Below the pieces are notes generated by a model that was not told where the DNA came from, did not search any database, and was given only the letters and a program-made list of their open reading frames with translations. Below are positions 27,771 through 36,970 of a DNA stretch of 64,000 nucleotides, one piece after another. Made by a program: the position numbers and the translations under genes. Positions within the stretch are counted from its first letter, which is position 1. Every line of letters starts with the position of its first letter. This DNA comes from CAWEHU01 sp963808965 (GTDB taxonomy: Bacteria > Pseudomonadota > Alphaproteobacteria > Acetobacterales > Acetobacteraceae): positions 186,001 to 250,000 of the forward strand of contig CAWEHU010000020.1 of assembly GCA_963808965.1 (NCBI GenBank). Reading direction: 5' to 3'.

Positions 27771-28483
27771 CCGAGCGCCTCTTTCTGGATGATCCGACTC
27801 TGGCCACGGTGACCGCGACGGTGCGCGCCGTGTCGGCGGAGGGCATCGTGCTGGATCGGACGGTGTTCTATGCGCGCTCCGGCGGCCAGCCGGGCGACAC
27901 CGGCCTGCTGCGATGGAATGGCGGGGAAACGCCGATCGCCGACACGATCAAGGGCGAGGACGAGACCATTCTGCACGTTCCGGCCACGGGCGGAGAGCCG
28001 CCGCCGCAGGGTGCAAGCGTGGAAGCGGCGCTGGACTGGGGCCGGCGCCACCGTCTCATGCGAATGCATACGAGCCTGCACCTGCTCTGCAGCGTTCTCC
28101 CCGGTGCGGCCGTGACCGGCGGCTCCATCGGATTGGACCGATCGCGCCTCGACTTCGACCTGCCGCATCCGCCGGACAAGCAAGATCTCGAGCAGCGCCT
28201 CAACGCGCTGATCGTGGCGGATCATCCGGTCGCAATCGAATGGGTGGACGAAGCCGTGCTGGATGCCGATCCCGGCCTGGTCCGGACGCTTTCGGTGAAG
28301 CCACCCCGCGGCGCGGGTCGGGTAAGGCTCGTCAGGATCGGGGCCGTCGGAGAGCCAGTCGACCTGCAACCTTGCGGCGGGACTCACGTGGCGCGCACGG
28401 GCGAGATCGGACCGATGCGGGTGCTGAAGATCGAAAGCAAAGGCCGACAGAACCGCCGGATCGTCATCGCACCGGCGGACTGA
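27767..28483 (+). CDS. alaX: AlaX-type alanyl-tRNA editing protein
   Basis: Free-standing homologue of the alanyl-tRNA synthetase editing domain, about 238 residues, that would deacylate Ser- or Gly-charged tRNA-Ala. Zinc and catalytic motifs are both visible: RMHTSLHLL (HxxxH) near residue 95 and QPCGGTHVARTGEIG near residue 203. The GTG start at 27767 overlaps the Nudix stop. An upstream TTG in the same frame (27740) is possible but would lie inside the Nudix gene. It belongs to a tight run with sseA and metC. Confidence 0.9.
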   Translation: MTERLFLDDPTLATVTATVRAVSAEGIVLDRTVFYARSGGQPGDTGLLRWNGGETPIADTIKGEDETILHVPATGGEPPPQGASVEAALDWGRRHRLMRMHTSLHLLCSVLPGAAVTGGSIGLDRSRLDFDLPHPPDKQDLEQRLNALIVADHPVAIEWVDEAVLDADPGLVRTLSVKPPRGAGRVRLVRIGAVGEPVDLQPCGGTHVARTGEIGPMRVLKIESKGRQNRRIVIAPAD

Positions 28484-28521
28484 GTCCGCGGACCTCGGTC
28501 GACGCAGAAAGGAGGATCGCG

Positions 28522-29373
28522 ATGATGCACCCGCTGGTCAGCACCGAATGGCTTGCCGGAGAGCTTGGCAAGCCGGATTTGGTGGTTTTCGACGCGACCT
28601 ATTACCTCCCCGCCGAAAACCGCGACGCGGCAGCGGAATTCAGCCGGGCGCACATTCCCGGCGCGCAATTCTTCAGCATCGATGAGGTGGCGGACCAGGA
28701 CTCCGATCTGCCGCACATGGTTCCCTCGGCGGGCCAATTCGCCAAGCTGCTCGGGAGCATGGGTGTCTCGAACGCATCGCGGGTCGTGTTCTATGACCAG
28801 CGCGGGCTGTTCTCGGCCGCGCGTGGCTGGTGGCTCATGGGGCTGTTCGGACACGACGCGGCCGCCGTGCTGGATGGCGGGCTGCCGAAATGGGCGGGCG
28901 AGGGCCGGCGTACCGAAAGCGGCGAGCCGGCGCCCGCCAACCCCGCCCAGTTCGTCGCATCGCTCCGGGCATCGCGATTGCGGGGTATTGGGGACATGTT
29001 GGAAAACCTGCGGGCTGGGCACGAACTCGTGCTGGACGCCCGGTCGGCGCCGCGGTTCTCAGGCGCCCAGCCGGAGGTGCGGCCGGGACTGCGAAGCGGA
29101 CACATCCCAGGCTCGCGCAACGTCCCCTACGCCGATCTACTCAATCCGGACCAAACCCTGCTCCCAGCGGAGGCGTTGCGCGCCCGTTTCGCGCGCGAGG
29201 GCGCGGACGGGTCGAAGCCAGTCGTGACGACCTGCGGCAGCGGCGTCAGCGCGTGCATCCTCTCTCTCGGCCTTGCCGTCGCGGGCCTCTCGGGGGGCGC
29301 CGTGTATGATGGAAGCTGGACCGAGTGGGGCGGCCGACCGGATACGCTCGTCAGAACAACGCCCGAGGGCTGA
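28522..29373 (+). CDS. sseA: 3-mercaptopyruvate/thiosulfate sulfurtransferase
   Basis: A 283-residue protein with two rhodanese domains. The catalytic Cys is in VTTCGSGVSACI, the CG(S/G)G(V/T) loop typical of mercaptopyruvate sulfurtransferases. The inactive N-terminal domain has the AHIPGAQFFSIDEVADQ motif, and the linker HIPGSRNVPYADLLN is also conserved. AAGGAGG precedes ATG codons at 28522 and 28525. Placement immediately before a cystathionine beta-lyase suggests a shared role in sulfur amino acid breakdown, although that is inference. Confidence 0.92.
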   Translation: MMHPLVSTEWLAGELGKPDLVVFDATYYLPAENRDAAAEFSRAHIPGAQFFSIDEVADQDSDLPHMVPSAGQFAKLLGSMGVSNASRVVFYDQRGLFSAARGWWLMGLFGHDAAAVLDGGLPKWAGEGRRTESGEPAPANPAQFVASLRASRLRGIGDMLENLRAGHELVLDARSAPRFSGAQPEVRPGLRSGHIPGSRNVPYADLLNPDQTLLPAEALRARFAREGADGSKPVVTTCGSGVSACILSLGLAVAGLSGGAVYDGSWTEWGGRPDTLVRTTPEG

Positions 29374-29377
29374 ACAG

Positions 29378-30605
29378 ATGCCAGCCGATCGCGGCCCGCA
29401 CCGCAAGCAGGGCTTCGGAACCCGCATGTCGCATGTCGGTCGCGCCGGGACGCGCGTGCATGGGTTCGTGAATCCACCGCTGCTGCGCGGCTCCACCGTG
29501 CTGTATCCGTCCATGGCGGACCGCAAGGCGGCGATGACGAAGCAATTCGAGCGATCGCTCGTCTACGGCGTGATGGGCGGCCCGACCCATCACGCGCTGG
29601 AGGATGCGATCACGGCGATCGAGGGCGGCACGCATTGCCAGATCGTCAGTTCGGGGCTCGCGGCCGTCACCACCGCGCTGCTCGCTTTTCTCCAGGCGGG
29701 CGAGCATTGCCTCATGCCTGATAGCTGCTACGGGCCGGCACGCAGCTTCTGCGACCAGGCCCTCTCACGACTCGGAGTCGAGACCACTTATTATCCTCCG
29801 ACCATCGCCGAGGCCGAGATCGCGGCCCTGATTCGCCCCAACACCACGGTCGTGTACACGGAAAGTCCCGGCAGCCATACTTTCGAGGTGCAGGACGTTC
29901 CCGCCCTCGCGCGGGCCGCCCATGCGCGCGGGGCGAAGGTGCTGATGGACAACACCTGGGGCCTGCATTTCTTCCAGCCGTTCCAACATGGGGTCGACGC
30001 CTCGATCCAGGCGCTGACGAAATATCCGGCGGGCCATTCGGACGTGTTGGCCGGCAGCATCACGACGAACAGCGAGGACGATTGGCGGCGCGTGCGGGCC
30101 ACCGCGCTCGCCTTCGGCCAGTACGCCAGCCCGGACGATTGCTGGCTCACGCTGCGCGGTCTGCGTACGCTTCCCGTGCGGCTGCAGCGGCAAATGGAAG
30201 CGGGACTGGAGGTGGCGCGCTGGCTTATCGGCCGTCCCGAGGTACGGCAGGTATTGCACCCTGCCCTGCCCGGCGCGCCCGGCCACGAGTTATGGAAGCG
30301 CGACTTCACGGGCGCCTGCAGCCTCTTCGGTGTGGTGTTTCAGCCCGGCTTCAGCGCGGAGGCGACGCACGCGATGGTCGAGGCGCTGGAGTTATTCGGG
30401 ATTGGTGCCTCCTGGGGAGGTTACGAGAAGTCTGGCCCTACCCACGACCGGATTCGTCACCCGGACTGCCGGTTCGGGCGACTTCGGCGGCCCGGTCGTG
30501 CGCTTCCATATCGGGCTGGAAGACACGGAGGATCTGGTCGGCGATCTGGAGCGCGGGCTGGAGGCGATGCGAGCGTTTCGGCCGGCTTGCGCGGATCCGG
30601 AGTGA
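29378..30605 (+). CDS. metC: Cystathionine beta-lyase (one frame break)
   Basis: PLP enzyme of the Cys/Met metabolism family, about 408 residues after joining, that would cleave cystathionine to homocysteine, pyruvate and ammonia. The PLP-binding Lys is in ALTKYPAGHSDVLAGSI, and SSGLAAVTTALLAFLQAGEH and VLMDNTWG are conserved. The N-terminal YGVMGGPTHHALEDAI motif fits MetC better than MetB. The frame changes near 30427-30430 (GAGAAG): deleting one A yields GGYESLALPT followed by the conserved FHIGLEDTEDLVGDLERGL ending. It starts four bases after the sseA stop. Confidence 0.88.
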
Positions 30606-30626
30606 GTGGGTCCAATTCGAGCCCAC
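30606..30626. terminator. Hairpin between convergent metC and selB
   Basis: Six-base arms GTGGGT and GCCCAC surround a 9-base loop directly after the metC stop codon and 15 bases from the selB stop codon. No T-run is present on either strand. It is the only structure in the short gap and could act on both transcripts. Confidence 0.3.
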
Positions 30627-30640
30627 CCCAACTCCGAGCC

Positions 30641-32551
30641 TCAAGCGGCCGGGCGCTTGGCGGGCGGCTTGCCGAACAGGTCCACCCGGTCGGGCCGTAC
30701 GCGACGCTCGTCGCCGCTCCGGATCGTGATCCCGGAGCGATCGAAGAACTCCAGGATCTGAATCGCGACTTTGCGTCCGTTACCGAGGCGGTCGCGAAAG
30801 GCGGCTGCCGTCACAATGCCGCCCGGATCGGTGCCGGCGATCGCGGCGGCGATGCCGGCCATCTCGGCCACCGTCTCGCGCAAGAAGAAGTGGTCATGCG
30901 CGACCTCGACCAGCCGGCCCATCCGTTGCAGACGCTTCAACGTCACGCGGGTTACTGCCTCAGGGACGCCGAGCGCCCGGGCAAGATCGCGTGTACGGGG
31001 CGGACGGAACCGTTCCGCGGCGATCATCCGACGCCCCTGCTGCCAAATTCGCTCATCCTGCGGAGAGAGAGTCGCTCGATGCGACGGGAGGCGCAGCCAC
31101 GGCCCATCCTGCTCTATGACACCCCGTCGCAGGAGCGAGTCGGTGAGCGCCCGGGACGCATCGGCGGGTAGCCGATCCGGCACCAGCACACGCACCCGTT
31201 CGGGCTGCAGCCCCGGCTGATCCGGTGCGGACCGGTGATACGCGGCCAGCGCCTGGGTGATGGCGCCCTTGAGCGCCTCCAGCCGCGCGGGTGCGATGGC
31301 GAGGTTGGACAGGGCCACAGCCGGGGCCGCCCTCATCGCCGCCGCGCGCGCATCCGGCGGCATGTCGCGAGCACGGAAGAATCGATCCCGCTCGATCCAG
31401 CCCGGCGGCAAGTCCAACAGACGGCGGAGGGCCAGTGCCGGCTCCCGCTCCTCGAGAGCCGCGAGCTGCGCGAGCCGGGCCGGTGTCCGCCGGCCCCTGC
31501 GCGGAGGGAACGGATCGACGACCGCCCCGCCGCCAATGGTGCGGGTGGCCGCCGCGTCGCGCAGGACCAGCCGGTCTCCGGCGAGCGCACCGATGGGGCG
31601 GTCGAGCACGAGCCGCACGAGAGCCGAGCCGCCCGGCTCCAGCCGCTGCGCATCGAGCGGCGCCGCACGGGCCGTGACGTGGGCGGCACCCAAATGCAGA
31701 TGGACTGGCATTTCGGGCTTGAGCGCTCTCGCCTCCTCGTCCAGCAACCCGATGCGCGCATCGAGCTGCGCGGTCGGGGCGTGGATCTCGGGATGCAACA
31801 CCCAGTCGCCGCGTGCGACGGCCTCTTTCGAGAGCCTCGGCCCGACGATATTGAGTGCGACACGCTCACCCGCCTCGGCCGCCTCGGCCGGGCGGTTCTG
31901 GGCGTGCAGGCCGCGCACCCGCAGTTCCAGCCCCGAGGGCGACAGCATCAGCCGGTCGCCGACCCGGATCGTGCCCGCGACCAGTGTGCCGGTGACGACG
32001 AGGCCGGCGCCGGACAGCGTGAAAGCCCGGTCCACCGCCAATCGCGGATAGAGGTCGGTGTCGCGGGGCCGAGGCCCGAGCGCCAGCAGCGCGGTCCGGA
32101 GGGCCTCGACACCCTCGCCGCTCACCGATGACACCGGGAAAACCGGCGCCCTGCGCAGCCCCGTCCCGGCCAGCAGCGTGCGCGTTTCGGCCGCGACCGT
32201 TTCAACTCGCTCCGGCGCGAGATCGGTTTTGGTCAACGCGACCACCCCATGGTCGATCCCCAACAGGTCGAGGATCTGCACGTGCTCGCGCGTCTGCGGC
32301 ATCACCCCGTCGTCGGCCGCCACGACCAGCAGGGCCGCGTCGATTCCGCTCGCGCCGGCCAGCATCGTGTGCACGAAACGCTCGTGCCCAGGCACGTCGA
32401 TGAAACCGAGCCGACCGGTGTAGGCGTAGCCGAGTTCGATCGTAATGCCGCGCCGTTTCTCCTCAGCGAGCCGGTCGGCATCGACGCCAGTGAGTGCCTT
32501 CACCAACGCCGTCTTGCCATGATCCACATGCCCGGCCGTACCGATGATCAT
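30641..32551 (-). CDS. selB: Selenocysteine-specific elongation factor SelB
   Basis: A 636-residue translation factor that delivers selenocysteyl-tRNA to UGA codons. The GTPase domain starts at residue 1 with MIIGTAGHVDHGKTALVKAL and has the DVPGHERF and TKTD motifs; the residues EEKRRGITIELGYAY are those of SelB and not of EF-Tu. EF-Tu-like beta-barrel domains follow, then about 300 C-terminal residues of winged-helix repeats that bind the SECIS hairpin. Neither selA, selD, a tRNA-Sec nor an obvious selenoprotein gene lies within the window. Its presence implies the organism makes selenoproteins, commonly formate dehydrogenase. Confidence 0.95.
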   Translation of the reverse strand: MIIGTAGHVDHGKTALVKALTGVDADRLAEEKRRGITIELGYAYTGRLGFIDVPGHERFVHTMLAGASGIDAALLVVAADDGVMPQTREHVQILDLLGIDHGVVALTKTDLAPERVETVAAETRTLLAGTGLRRAPVFPVSSVSGEGVEALRTALLALGPRPRDTDLYPRLAVDRAFTLSGAGLVVTGTLVAGTIRVGDRLMLSPSGLELRVRGLHAQNRPAEAAEAGERVALNIVGPRLSKEAVARGDWVLHPEIHAPTAQLDARIGLLDEEARALKPEMPVHLHLGAAHVTARAAPLDAQRLEPGGSALVRLVLDRPIGALAGDRLVLRDAAATRTIGGGAVVDPFPPRRGRRTPARLAQLAALEEREPALALRRLLDLPPGWIERDRFFRARDMPPDARAAAMRAAPAVALSNLAIAPARLEALKGAITQALAAYHRSAPDQPGLQPERVRVLVPDRLPADASRALTDSLLRRGVIEQDGPWLRLPSHRATLSPQDERIWQQGRRMIAAERFRPPRTRDLARALGVPEAVTRVTLKRLQRMGRLVEVAHDHFFLRETVAEMAGIAAAIAGTDPGGIVTAAAFRDRLGNGRKVAIQILEFFDRSGITIRSGDERRVRPDRVDLFGKPPAKRPAA

Positions 32552-32670
32552 GCGTCCGTGTCTTTGGCTGCGCCCGGTATCTCTGCCTCATATGGCTGAT
32601 CGCGTGTGAAGCGAGTTGTAAACTACTTCGTCACCTCCGCAGTCCACTATTACCGCTACGCGTCGATCCG

Positions 32671-33204
32671 CTAATGCGGCTCGGCGGCCCCGGCTCCAGC
32701 CTTCACCGTCCCATCCTCTTGCGGAACTGCAATCGGAGCGATCACCACGGGAGCTACGCCGTCCTTATGGTCGAGCCCGATCTCCTCGGCCACTTTCGGG
32801 GTCACATCCATCACCCGTCCTTTCACGTGTGGTCCGTGGTCCTCCACCGAGACCGCTGCGGACTTGCCCGTCTCGACATTGGTGACTTTCGCGGTCGTTC
32901 CGAGCGGCAGAGACTTGCTCGCGGCCACGTGCGCGTGCGGATTGTAGCGCTGACCGCTGGCCATGTGCCGCCCGTCGAAGTGATGCGAATACACGGAGGC
33001 CTTACCCACCTGCTTGCGGCCGGAATGATCCTCAACGACCGACCGTCGGCCCGTCGGCGGCGTGACCGGCGGGAGCTCGGCGAGCCGCTTGGCTTCCGCT
33101 TGCCCCGCGGGGGTGCCGGGTGCGGCGTTCTCAGCACGCGCCGAAGGGTTTGTACAAAGCGCTGCCAGACCAGCCATGATCGCCACTTGCATGAGTGTTC
33201 GCAT
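32671..33204 (-). CDS. rlpA: RlpA-like (double-psi beta-barrel) secreted protein
   Basis: A 177-residue exported protein. The signal peptide MRTLMQVAIMAGLAALC...ARA fits cleavage near residue 24. The RlpA/DPBB domain is recognised by GKASVYSHHFDGRHMASGQRYNPHAHVAASKSLPLGTTAKVTN and VEDHGPHVKGRVMDVTPKVAEEIGL. RlpA proteins are septal-ring lytic transglycosylases acting on peptidoglycan, but this copy lacks a lipobox and a SPOR domain. The ATG at 33204 has GGAGAG eight bases upstream; the frame extends to 33387 only by chance. Confidence 0.82.
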   Translation of the reverse strand: MRTLMQVAIMAGLAALCTNPSARAENAAPGTPAGQAEAKRLAELPPVTPPTGRRSVVEDHSGRKQVGKASVYSHHFDGRHMASGQRYNPHAHVAASKSLPLGTTAKVTNVETGKSAAVSVEDHGPHVKGRVMDVTPKVAEEIGLDHKDGVAPVVIAPIAVPQEDGTVKAGAGAAEPH

Positions 33205-33325
33205 GTCGAGCTCTCCGAAGTTGCGCTTACACGACGCACAGAAGGAGACTGGGTTCAACGGGCCGCGACCCGCAAGCCTCTTCCAATGCTTGCGGCTGCC
33301 GGTCGCCTTCGCTAAGGGCGGCTGC

Positions 33326-33781
33326 ATGCAGGCGCTCCTCATGCGAATGGCGGCCCAATTGCCCCCGCACGCCCGCCGGATTGCCACCGAGGCCCGCGTT
33401 CGTCTGCTCGTTCAATTTCTGATGTTCGGCACTGTCGGGGTCATCGGCTTTTTCTTGGACACCGCAACGGTCTACGCGCTCCGGCACTCGATGGGACTGT
33501 ACGGTGCCGGCATCGCCGCTTACTTCGTGGCCGCGACGGTGAATTGGATGTTGAACCGTGTGTGGACGTTCCGCGGCCAGGGACAAGGACCGGCGCACCG
33601 GCAATGGATGCGGTTCCTCGCGGCGAATTCGATCGGATTTGTGCTCAACCGAGGCGCCTATGCAGCGCTCGTCACCTGGGTTCCGCTCTGCGCTGAAAAC
33701 CCGGTGCTCGCCGTCGCCGCCGGTTCTCTAAGCGGCATGTTCGCCAATTTCGGCCTATCGCGGGCGGTGGTATTTCGTTAA
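33326..33781 (+). CDS. GtrA family membrane protein
   Basis: A 151-residue protein with four membrane helices in the usual GtrA layout: FLMFGTVGVIGFFLDTATVYAL, AAYFVAATVNWMLNRVWTF, FLAANSIGFVLNRGAYAALV and AVAAGSLSGMFANFGLSRAVVF. The NWMLNRVWTF signature is highly characteristic. GtrA proteins are proposed flippases or partners for polyprenyl-linked sugars made by a DPM-like glycosyltransferase, which appears two genes downstream. First gene of the exopolysaccharide block; AAGGGCGG precedes the ATG. Confidence 0.88.
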   Translation: MQALLMRMAAQLPPHARRIATEARVRLLVQFLMFGTVGVIGFFLDTATVYALRHSMGLYGAGIAAYFVAATVNWMLNRVWTFRGQGQGPAHRQWMRFLAANSIGFVLNRGAYAALVTWVPLCAENPVLAVAAGSLSGMFANFGLSRAVVFR

Positions 33782-33805
33782 CTAACCGTTCCTCATCTAC
33801 CCCCG

Positions 33806-34609
33806 GTGGCAACGCTCATTGGTTGTGGTAACAATCCGTTCGTCGCGTCGTTGGTTGACGACGCTCTGAACGGGATGGCTTTCATGTTCCAGCCGAGCAT
33901 TCAGTCTTTGGTCTTTCGCGAAGACGTCGCGATGGAGGGAATGTCCTTTCCCTCGCTGCCTCTGAGCCGCTACTTCCACTCGACTCCGGTGGATCCGATC
34001 CCCGGACCCCTGCAACTTGTAAAACGAGTCCAGGACATCATGCTTGCGATCGTCGCGCTGCTGATGTTCGCGCTGCCCATGATTCTTGTCGCGATCGCCA
34101 TTCGTCTGGACAGCCCCGGTCCCGTGCTGTTCCGGCAGCGTCGCACCGGTTTGAACAACTGCGAATTTGCGATTTTCAAGTTCCGCACCATGCGGTCCGC
34201 GCCGGTGGAAGAGGGCGTGATCCAGCAGGCTACTCGGACCGATTCGCGTATTACGCGTGTGGGGGCCTTTCTCCGCCGCACCTCGCTCGACGAACTCCCG
34301 CAGCTCTTCAACGTGATTCTCGGAGACATGTCGCTGGTCGGTCCGCGACCGCACGCGCCCGGCACCTGCGCCGCGGGACGCCCGTTCGAGCAGGTGGTCG
34401 CCCGCTACGACGCCCGCCATCGAGTCAAGCCGGGCCTGACCGGCCTCGCGCAGGTCCGCGGCTTTCGTGGGGAAACCGACACGGAAGAGAAGCTGATCCA
34501 TCGCGTGGCGAGCGACCTCGAATACATCGACAACTGGTCATTGTGGCAGGACGCGGTGATCCTCGCGCGCACGGCGCTCACGGTCCTGTGCATGAAGAAC
34601 GCCTACTGA
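33806..34609 (+). CDS. Undecaprenyl-phosphate sugar phosphotransferase (priming sugar transferase)
   Basis: Bacterial sugar transferase family enzyme of up to 267 residues that would load the first sugar phosphate onto undecaprenyl phosphate for exopolysaccharide synthesis. One membrane segment (IMLAIVALLMFALPMILVAIAI) precedes the catalytic domain with LDSPGPVLFRQRRTGLN, FKFRTMRS, RRTSLDELPQLFNVILGDMSLVGPRP and VKPGLTGLAQVRGF. The start is uncertain: GTG 33806 has no clear ribosome site, and ATGs at 33875 and later would also keep the domain. It starts the assembly pathway completed by the downstream Wzc and Wzx proteins. Confidence 0.88.
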   Translation: MATLIGCGNNPFVASLVDDALNGMAFMFQPSIQSLVFREDVAMEGMSFPSLPLSRYFHSTPVDPIPGPLQLVKRVQDIMLAIVALLMFALPMILVAIAIRLDSPGPVLFRQRRTGLNNCEFAIFKFRTMRSAPVEEGVIQQATRTDSRITRVGAFLRRTSLDELPQLFNVILGDMSLVGPRPHAPGTCAAGRPFEQVVARYDARHRVKPGLTGLAQVRGFRGETDTEEKLIHRVASDLEYIDNWSLWQDAVILARTALTVLCMKNAY

Positions 34610-34622
34610 GCCCGCTCGGTCG

Positions 34623-35627
34623 ATGATGATGCACGCTGTCTCTGCGCCGGCTCCGTTGCTTCCGCTCCATCTGCGACCGATGACCGAGGCCGCCCGTGCG
34701 GGCCTCCGCGTCGCCGTGCTGATCCCCTGCTACAATGAGGCTGCCTCGATCGCGAGGGTGGTCGCGGATTTCCAGACCATGCTCCCGGCCGCCACCGTCT
34801 ATGTATACGACAACAATTCGCAAGACGGCACGCCGGAGATCGCGCGTGCCGCCGGTGCGGTCGTCCGCACCGAACGGCTAAAAGGCAAGGGAAACGTCAT
34901 CCGCCGCATGTTCGCCGACGTGGAGGCGGATGCCTACGTGCTCGTCGACGGCGACGATACCTACGACGCGGCGGCGGCGCCCGAGATGGTGCAGAAACTC
35001 GCCGAGAACCAACTCGACATGGTGAACGGCGCGCGCGTGACTGAAATCGCCGCTGCGTACCGGCGCGGTCATCGTCTGGGGAATGCCCTGCTCACTGGCA
35101 TCGTGCGCTGGATCTTCGGCAATCGTGTGCGGGACATGCTTTCGGGCTACCGGGTATTCAGCCGCCGTTTCGTCAAGTCGTTCCCGGCGCTGGCGACCGG
35201 CTTCGAAACCGAGACGGAATTCACTGTGCACGCGCTGGAACTGAAGATGCCCATCGCCGAGCTTGCCACCTGCTACAAGGAACGGCCTGAAGGCTCGGTC
35301 TCGAAGCTCCGCACCTTCTCCGACGGATTGAGGATCCTGCGCACCATCGTCTTGCTGGTGAAGGAAGAGCGGCCCTTCCAGTTCTTCTCGCTGGCCGCGC
35401 TGACATTTTTCTTTCTCGGAATCGGTCTTGGGATTCCGGTGGTGCTGGAGTTTTTTGTAACTGGGCTTGTCCCTCGTCTGCCGACCGCGATCCTGGCCAT
35501 GGGGCTGATGTTGCTCTCGTTCTTATCGCTGGTCTGCGGGCTCGTGCTTGATTCGGTGGCGCGCGGACGCAAGGAGATGAGGCGACTCGCGTATCTATCC
35601 ATCCCGGCGACCGGATCCGCATCGTGA
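34623..35627 (+). CDS. Family 2 glycosyltransferase, polyprenyl-phosphate sugar synthase type
   Basis: A 334-residue GT-A enzyme with AVLIPCYNEAASIARVV at the N-terminus, the metal-binding DGDDTYDA motif and the DPM-like YRVFSRRFVKSFPAL and ETEFTVHALELKMPIAE motifs. Two C-terminal membrane helices follow. Such proteins usually transfer a sugar to polyprenyl phosphate, and GtrA nearby is the expected partner. Its end overlaps the next glycosyltransferase gene in a GTGA arrangement, so the two are translationally coupled. Confidence 0.88.
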   Translation: MMMHAVSAPAPLLPLHLRPMTEAARAGLRVAVLIPCYNEAASIARVVADFQTMLPAATVYVYDNNSQDGTPEIARAAGAVVRTERLKGKGNVIRRMFADVEADAYVLVDGDDTYDAAAAPEMVQKLAENQLDMVNGARVTEIAAAYRRGHRLGNALLTGIVRWIFGNRVRDMLSGYRVFSRRFVKSFPALATGFETETEFTVHALELKMPIAELATCYKERPEGSVSKLRTFSDGLRILRTIVLLVKEERPFQFFSLAALTFFFLGIGLGIPVVLEFFVTGLVPRLPTAILAMGLMLLSFLSLVCGLVLDSVARGRKEMRRLAYLSIPATGSAS

Positions 35628-36625
35628 ACGACTTCGCGAAACGCCATGTCGCCGGAGCCGCCGGTCCTCCGAGCGGCCCCTATGACGCGGACGTGGTCAT
35701 TCTTGCGGTGGACCGGCCGGATGAAACCGTCGCGGCGATCCGTTCCGCGCTCGAGCAGGAAAATGTTTCGCGGCATGTCTTTGTCGTGGACCAGGGTTCG
35801 ACGCCGGCCAATCTGGCGCGACTCGCGGCGGAGGTCGACGGGCGGTCCTGTGCGACGCTGGTGCAGCTCGACCGGAACCGGGGTGTGGCGGGCGGCCGCA
35901 ATGCCGGGACATCGCTCGGGCATGGACGCGTGATCGTGGCGCTCGACAACGACGCGGAATTCGCCGACACAGCGACGCTCGCGCGCGCGGTCGCGGCGTT
36001 GGATGCCGAAGCCGAAGTGGCGGCGATCGGCTTTCGTATCCTCGTGCATACGACGGGCACGGACGATCTCTCGTCTTGGGGATATCCCTGGCCGTTGCTG
36101 CCGCGTGCCGGAGATGTGTTCGACGCCGCCACTTTCGTCGGCGCCGGCCACGCGATCCGCCGGGCTGCATGGGACGACGCGGGCGGATACGATGACGCCC
36201 TGTTCTTCTGCTGGGAGGAATTCGATTTCTGCCTGCGGGCGATCAATCGCGGCTGGCGCATCCGTTATCGCGGTGACATCTGCGTCCGTCACAAGGTCAG
36301 CCCCGAGCGGCGCGTATCGTGGTCGGGCACACGCTGGTTCTATTCCGTTCGCAACCAACTCTACATAGCGCGCAAATGGGGCGCGAGTTGGCCGGCGTTG
36401 GTGCCGCGCTGCTGCGCCTATGTGATCAAAGGTGCTCGCAACGGGGTCGCCAGTCAGACGCTCCCGGCCATGCTCGCAGCGATGCGGCTCGCGGCCGCCG
36501 TGCCGGTCGCGAGCCTCTCGCCCGCCGCGCAGGAGTATCTGCGGCAGCATGATCGGGCGCATCGGGGCTCCCTGCATCGCCGCGTATCGCAAGAACTCCT
36601 GAGCAAGCTGCCCGGACGCGGCTAG
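35624..36625 (+). CDS. Family 2 glycosyltransferase
   Basis: A 333-residue GT2 enzyme with VVILAVDRPDETVAAIRSAL at the N-terminus, the LDNDAEFADTATL metal site, GAGHAIRRAAWDDAGGYDDALFFCWEEFDFCLRAINRGW as acceptor region and RHKVSPERR. The closest type by eye is rhamnosyl/galactofuranosyl transferase-like side-chain enzymes. It is the last gene of the first exopolysaccharide block; a 345-base gap and nrdA follow. Confidence 0.85.
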   Translation: MNDFAKRHVAGAAGPPSGPYDADVVILAVDRPDETVAAIRSALEQENVSRHVFVVDQGSTPANLARLAAEVDGRSCATLVQLDRNRGVAGGRNAGTSLGHGRVIVALDNDAEFADTATLARAVAALDAEAEVAAIGFRILVHTTGTDDLSSWGYPWPLLPRAGDVFDAATFVGAGHAIRRAAWDDAGGYDDALFFCWEEFDFCLRAINRGWRIRYRGDICVRHKVSPERRVSWSGTRWFYSVRNQLYIARKWGASWPALVPRCCAYVIKGARNGVASQTLPAMLAAMRLAAAVPVASLSPAAQEYLRQHDRAHRGSLHRRVSQELLSKLPGRG

Positions 36626-36970
36626 GCTAGCCATAATCGTCTCCGGCCCAGGTTCACCGGCTCGATCCGCTGGGATCAACCTCGCCGCCCCGGAGATTTC
36701 TACTCCACCTGAAGGCATCGGCTTTGTGTGCCGGATCTGGGCGCCGGGCGAGTCGCGTTCGACACCCACCTGATCGGTTGCGCTTCCCGGCGGGGATCGC
36801 TCCGGAGTCGCTGTGACACTGCGAGGGTCACAGTGTGTCTGGCCGGCAACGAACGTCAGATTTAGTGGTGGCCTGATCGCTCCTGCCCCGGATGTTGTAG
36901 GTTCCTCATTGACGAGGCCTCGAGGTTCGCAGCAGCTTCGAGGCGTTGAGGTCATAACGGGGGGTCTGAG
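36626..36970. other. Non-coding gap before nrdA with two hairpins
   Basis: About 345 bases without a gene. Two perfect 7-base stem-loops occur: CTGTGAC/GTCACAG at 36811-36833 and GCCTCGA/TCGAGGC at 36917-36944, the second 26 bases before the nrdA start. They could be regulatory leader structures or operators. I found no convincing NrdR box or B12 box. Confidence 0.4.

Noticed and set aside
30606..30640. tRNA-like T-arm (possible tRNA-Sec near selB)
   Set aside because: A GGGTCCAATTCGAGCCC-like hairpin is present, but there is no acceptor, anticodon or D-arm partner; it is more simply a hairpin between convergent genes.
36626..36970. Cobalamin riboswitch before the ribonucleotide reductase
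   Set aside because: No B12-box consensus or multi-stem layout was visible, and the enzyme is class I by its motifs and does not use cobalamin.
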